DNA of 64,000 nt from Paraburkholderia dilworthii. Lineage in GTDB: Bacteria > Pseudomonadota > Gammaproteobacteria > Burkholderiales > Burkholderiaceae. The DNA lies in assembly GCF_000472525.1 (NCBI RefSeq), contig NZ_AWZT01000024.1:1-64000 (forward strand), given 5' to 3'. Made by a program: the position numbers and the translations under genes. This document shows positions 61,847 to 64,000 of this stretch, in pieces; the first letter of the stretch is position 1; each line of letters starts with the position of its first letter. The notes beneath the pieces were generated by a model. It ran no database searches, had not been told where the DNA came from, and saw only the letters and a list, made by a program, of their open reading frames with translations.

Positions 61847-63220
61847 TTAAATAGCGTTGTCCGCCTGATTCGCCGCCGCAGCGGTCACAGTTACCGACTG
61901 CGGGACGGCGCCGCCGACATTTGCAATATTGGCGACATTGCCCACGATCCGCACTTCGCGTTGCGCGAAGGGAATGGAGATGCCGTGTGCGGAGAAGAGC
62001 TGCCAGATATTGCGATTGACCGCCGAGCGCACCGCCGACGTGCCCGTTGCCGCATCGGCGATCCAGAAACCGAGTTCCAGATTGATGCCGTCGGCGCCGA
62101 ATCCCGCCAGATACGGCGTCGGCGTGGGATCGGTCAGCACGCGCGGCACGCCGTCGGCGGCCTGGACGAGCAGCGCCATAGCCTGCTCGACGTCTGCGGT
62201 GTAGGCGATCTGTACCGCCGCCTTCGCATAACCGCGAGTCAGATATGACGACTGGTTCTGCACCACGTCGGTAATCAGCTTCTCGTTCGGAATCAGCGTT
62301 TCGATGCCGTCGAGACCGCGCACGACCGTGTAGCGGGTGCGGATCTGCGTGACCATGCCTTGCAGGCCGCTCACATTGATCGTGTCGCCGATTCGCAGCG
62401 ACCGGTCGATCAGAATAATGAAGCCCGACACATAGTTGCTGGCGATCTTCTGCAAGCCGAAGCCGAGCCCCACGCCGAGCGCGCCGCCGAACACGCCGAG
62501 CACCGTGATGTCGATGCCCACGAGCGACAGGCTGATCAACACCGCCGCCAGCACGAAAGTCGCCCGGCCGACACGCGCCACCACGACCTTGAGATTCGCA
62601 TCGAGCGTCGCGGCGCGCATCAGACGGTCTTCGAACGCCGAACCAAGCCACATCGCGACGATCATCGTCACGCACACCCACACCAGCCCCGTGACGAGCG
62701 AAAGCAGCGTCATGTGCGCGTTGGCGAGACGGAAATGCACGCTCGCCATCCATGCGATCACGTCATCCTGAATGCCCATCACGGTGAGCACCATCGCCAC
62801 CCACACGACCAGCGAAACCATCTTTTCGACGAGGAAGAGCCACGCGTGCGTCTCGCCGTCGTGACTAAAAACCCGCCGCGCAAAGAAAAACACGATGTAA
62901 ATCAGGCCGATGCCAAAGAGCGGCACCAACGCCAGATCGAGCAGCGACGTGTGGATGAACTGGCCCGCGATCGTCCGTGCGAGCCACACGAGCACGGCGC
63001 CGATCAGCGGGAAGAACGCACGGTTGAGGCTCTCCGCGCCGAAACGCAGCGTCTGGTACCGCGTCTGACGGCGCAAATCGAGCGCCCGGCGCAGCACGCG
63101 CGCGAGCAGCCACGCGAGCGCGAGCGTCGCGATCAGCACGCCCGCTTGCCAGAGCATGACGGGGTGACCGAAGTCGCGCGCGAGATCGCCGAACAGATGA
63201 GAAAAAATACGGTTTTGCAT
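61847..63220 (-). CDS. MscS-family mechanosensitive ion channel protein
   Basis: A 457-aa membrane protein with about six hydrophobic helices before the MscS domain. The pore helix region is LGVFGGALGVGLGFGLQKIASNYVSGFIILIDRSLRIGDTI, with the Ala/Gly packing of TM3. The beta domain follows (TQIRTRYTVVRGLDGIETLIPNEKLITD), ending in an Ala/Asn-rich tail. It is larger than E. coli MscS, more like YbdG/YnaI types. I chose the ATG at 63220 over a TTG at 63256. It would release solutes under hypo-osmotic shock. Confidence 0.88.
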   Translation of the reverse strand: MQNRIFSHLFGDLARDFGHPVMLWQAGVLIATLALAWLLARVLRRALDLRRQTRYQTLRFGAESLNRAFFPLIGAVLVWLARTIAGQFIHTSLLDLALVPLFGIGLIYIVFFFARRVFSHDGETHAWLFLVEKMVSLVVWVAMVLTVMGIQDDVIAWMASVHFRLANAHMTLLSLVTGLVWVCVTMIVAMWLGSAFEDRLMRAATLDANLKVVVARVGRATFVLAAVLISLSLVGIDITVLGVFGGALGVGLGFGLQKIASNYVSGFIILIDRSLRIGDTINVSGLQGMVTQIRTRYTVVRGLDGIETLIPNEKLITDVVQNQSSYLTRGYAKAAVQIAYTADVEQAMALLVQAADGVPRVLTDPTPTPYLAGFGADGINLELGFWIADAATGTSAVRSAVNRNIWQLFSAHGISIPFAQREVRIVGNVANIANVGGAVPQSVTVTAAAANQADNAI

Positions 63221-63289
63221 GATGTCGCCGGAATGGCCGGCTCGCGGTTCGGACAATCGATCCGCGAGCCGGCTGACAGACGGTCGCCC

Positions 63290-64000
63290 TTAGCTCTGGC
63301 GTTCGAGCACAGCGGCGAAGAAACCGTCGGTCGCGTGGCGGTGCGGCCAGAGCGACAGATAATCGCCCATTTCCAGGTCGATACGTTGTTCGGCCAGCAC
63401 CTCACGCGCCGGCACCAGCGCAAAGTCCGGGTGATCCGCGAGGAATTGCTGCACGACCGCTTCGTTTTCCGCTTCCAGAATCGAGCACGTCGCATACACC
63501 AGGCGCCCGCCCTTTTTCACCAGACGCGACGCGCTCGCCAGAATCGACGCCTGCTTCGGCGCGAGTTCGGCAACCGACTCCGGCGACTGGCGCCACTTCA
63601 GGTCCGGATTACGGCGCAGCGTGCCTAAGCCGCTGCACGGCGCATCGACCAGCACGCGGTCGATCTTGCCGGCAAGCCGCTTGATCTTGGCGTCGTGTTC
63701 ACTGTCGATCAGCACCGGATTCACGTTCGACAAACCGCTGCGCGCAAGGCGCGGCTTGAGCTTGGCCAGACGCCGCTCGGAGATGTCGAACGCGTACAGA
63801 CGCCCGGTCGAGCGCATGGCCGCGCCCAGCGCCAGCGTCTTGCCGCCCGCGCCCGCGCAGAAGTCGACGATCATCTCGCCGCGCTTGGGCGCCACCAGCG
63901 AGCACAGCAACTGGCTGCCCTCGTCCTGCACTTCGACCCAACCCTGCTGGAACGCGTCGAGCTTAGTGAGCGGCGGCTTGCCGACCACTCGCACGCCGAA
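63290..64000 (-). CDS. RsmB/NOP-family rRNA m5C methyltransferase, 5' end outside the window
   Basis: The C-terminal ~236 residues of a SAM-dependent 16S rRNA cytosine-C5 methyltransferase; the frame continues past 64000. VEVQDEGSQLLCSLVAPKRGEMIVDFCAGAGGKTLALG is motif I, VDAPCSGLGTLRRNPDLKW contains the Cys that releases product, and RLVYATCSILEAENEAVVQQFL has the catalytic Cys. It may be RsmB (C967) or the RsmF-like group; the missing N-terminus would decide. Confidence 0.9.
   Translation of the reverse strand, partial: FGVRVVGKPPLTKLDAFQQGWVEVQDEGSQLLCSLVAPKRGEMIVDFCAGAGGKTLALGAAMRSTGRLYAFDISERRLAKLKPRLARSGLSNVNPVLIDSEHDAKIKRLAGKIDRVLVDAPCSGLGTLRRNPDLKWRQSPESVAELAPKQASILASASRLVKKGGRLVYATCSILEAENEAVVQQFLADHPDFALVPAREVLAEQRIDLEMGDYLSLWPHRHATDGFFAAVLERQS

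Overview
The window looks like a piece of a Burkholderiaceae chromosome, most likely Paraburkholderia or a close Burkholderia relative. The grounds are the GC-rich codon use, the gene set (hemL; ribD-ribE-ribBA-like-ribH-nusB; livK-livHMGF; nadA-nadC facing nadB; rpmB-rpmG; ispH-FKBP-radC) and the style of the proteins. This is recognition by eye, not a database result. Almost everything is core metabolism or transport. There is no CRISPR array, no intact mobile element and no rRNA operon.

Layout. 1-3.9 kb: a less GC-rich, gene-poor stretch around a tRNA-Ser(UGA), with unrecognised or decayed ORFs on one side and a membrane acyltransferase on the other. It reads as the remains of a tRNA-associated island. 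3.9-13 kb: a Bcr/CflA efflux pump, an EVE-domain protein, hemL, the riboflavin cluster with nusB, and an aminotransferase. 13-25.9 kb: a membrane-anchored lytic transglycosylase, ubiD, a LysE-type exporter, a PLP ammonia-lyase, small exported or unknown proteins, a DUF2520 protein, an EthD protein, YggT, tRNA-Gly(CCC), a small lytic transglycosylase, trmB, uppP, a DUF1439 lipoprotein preceded by 49-bp palindromic tandem repeats, and a YkgJ protein. 26-30.6 kb: hemN, tRNA-Leu(CAA), an amino-acid permease and an exported alpha/beta hydrolase.

30.8-40.5 kb is an eight-gene minus-strand operon: an RpiR-type regulator, an isoaspartyl peptidase, a peptide ABC transporter (fused double ATPase, binding protein, two permeases), a DmpA-type aminopeptidase and an M55 D-aminopeptidase. 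It is a complete import-and-hydrolysis module for unusual peptides. 40.6-47.6 kb: an MFS exporter, an RsuA-type pseudouridine synthase, a small membrane protein, an SDR epimerase, a 2Fe-2S/flavin reductase, argD with a remarkable leader, and a GNAT acetyltransferase. 47.6-52.8 kb: the branched-chain amino-acid ABC transporter. 53-64 kb: ispH, an FKBP isomerase, radC, rpmB-rpmG, nadB facing nadA-nadC, a TTG-initiated fatty-acid desaturase, an MscS-type channel, and an rsmB-like gene cut by the window edge.

The observation most worth following is the argD leader (45.58-45.86 kb). A promoter is placed so that an AUG falls at the predicted transcript start. That AUG opens a 16-codon ORF with four consecutive arginine codons, followed by a possible antiterminator arm and a strong intrinsic terminator, and then argD. 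This has the layout of ribosome-mediated arginine attenuation. Other points of note: the RibBA-type protein lacks the zinc cysteines of its GTP cyclohydrolase II half (a RibBX-like variant), an NtrC-type box lies upstream of livK, and terminators or hairpins separate the binding-protein genes from their permeases in both ABC operons.
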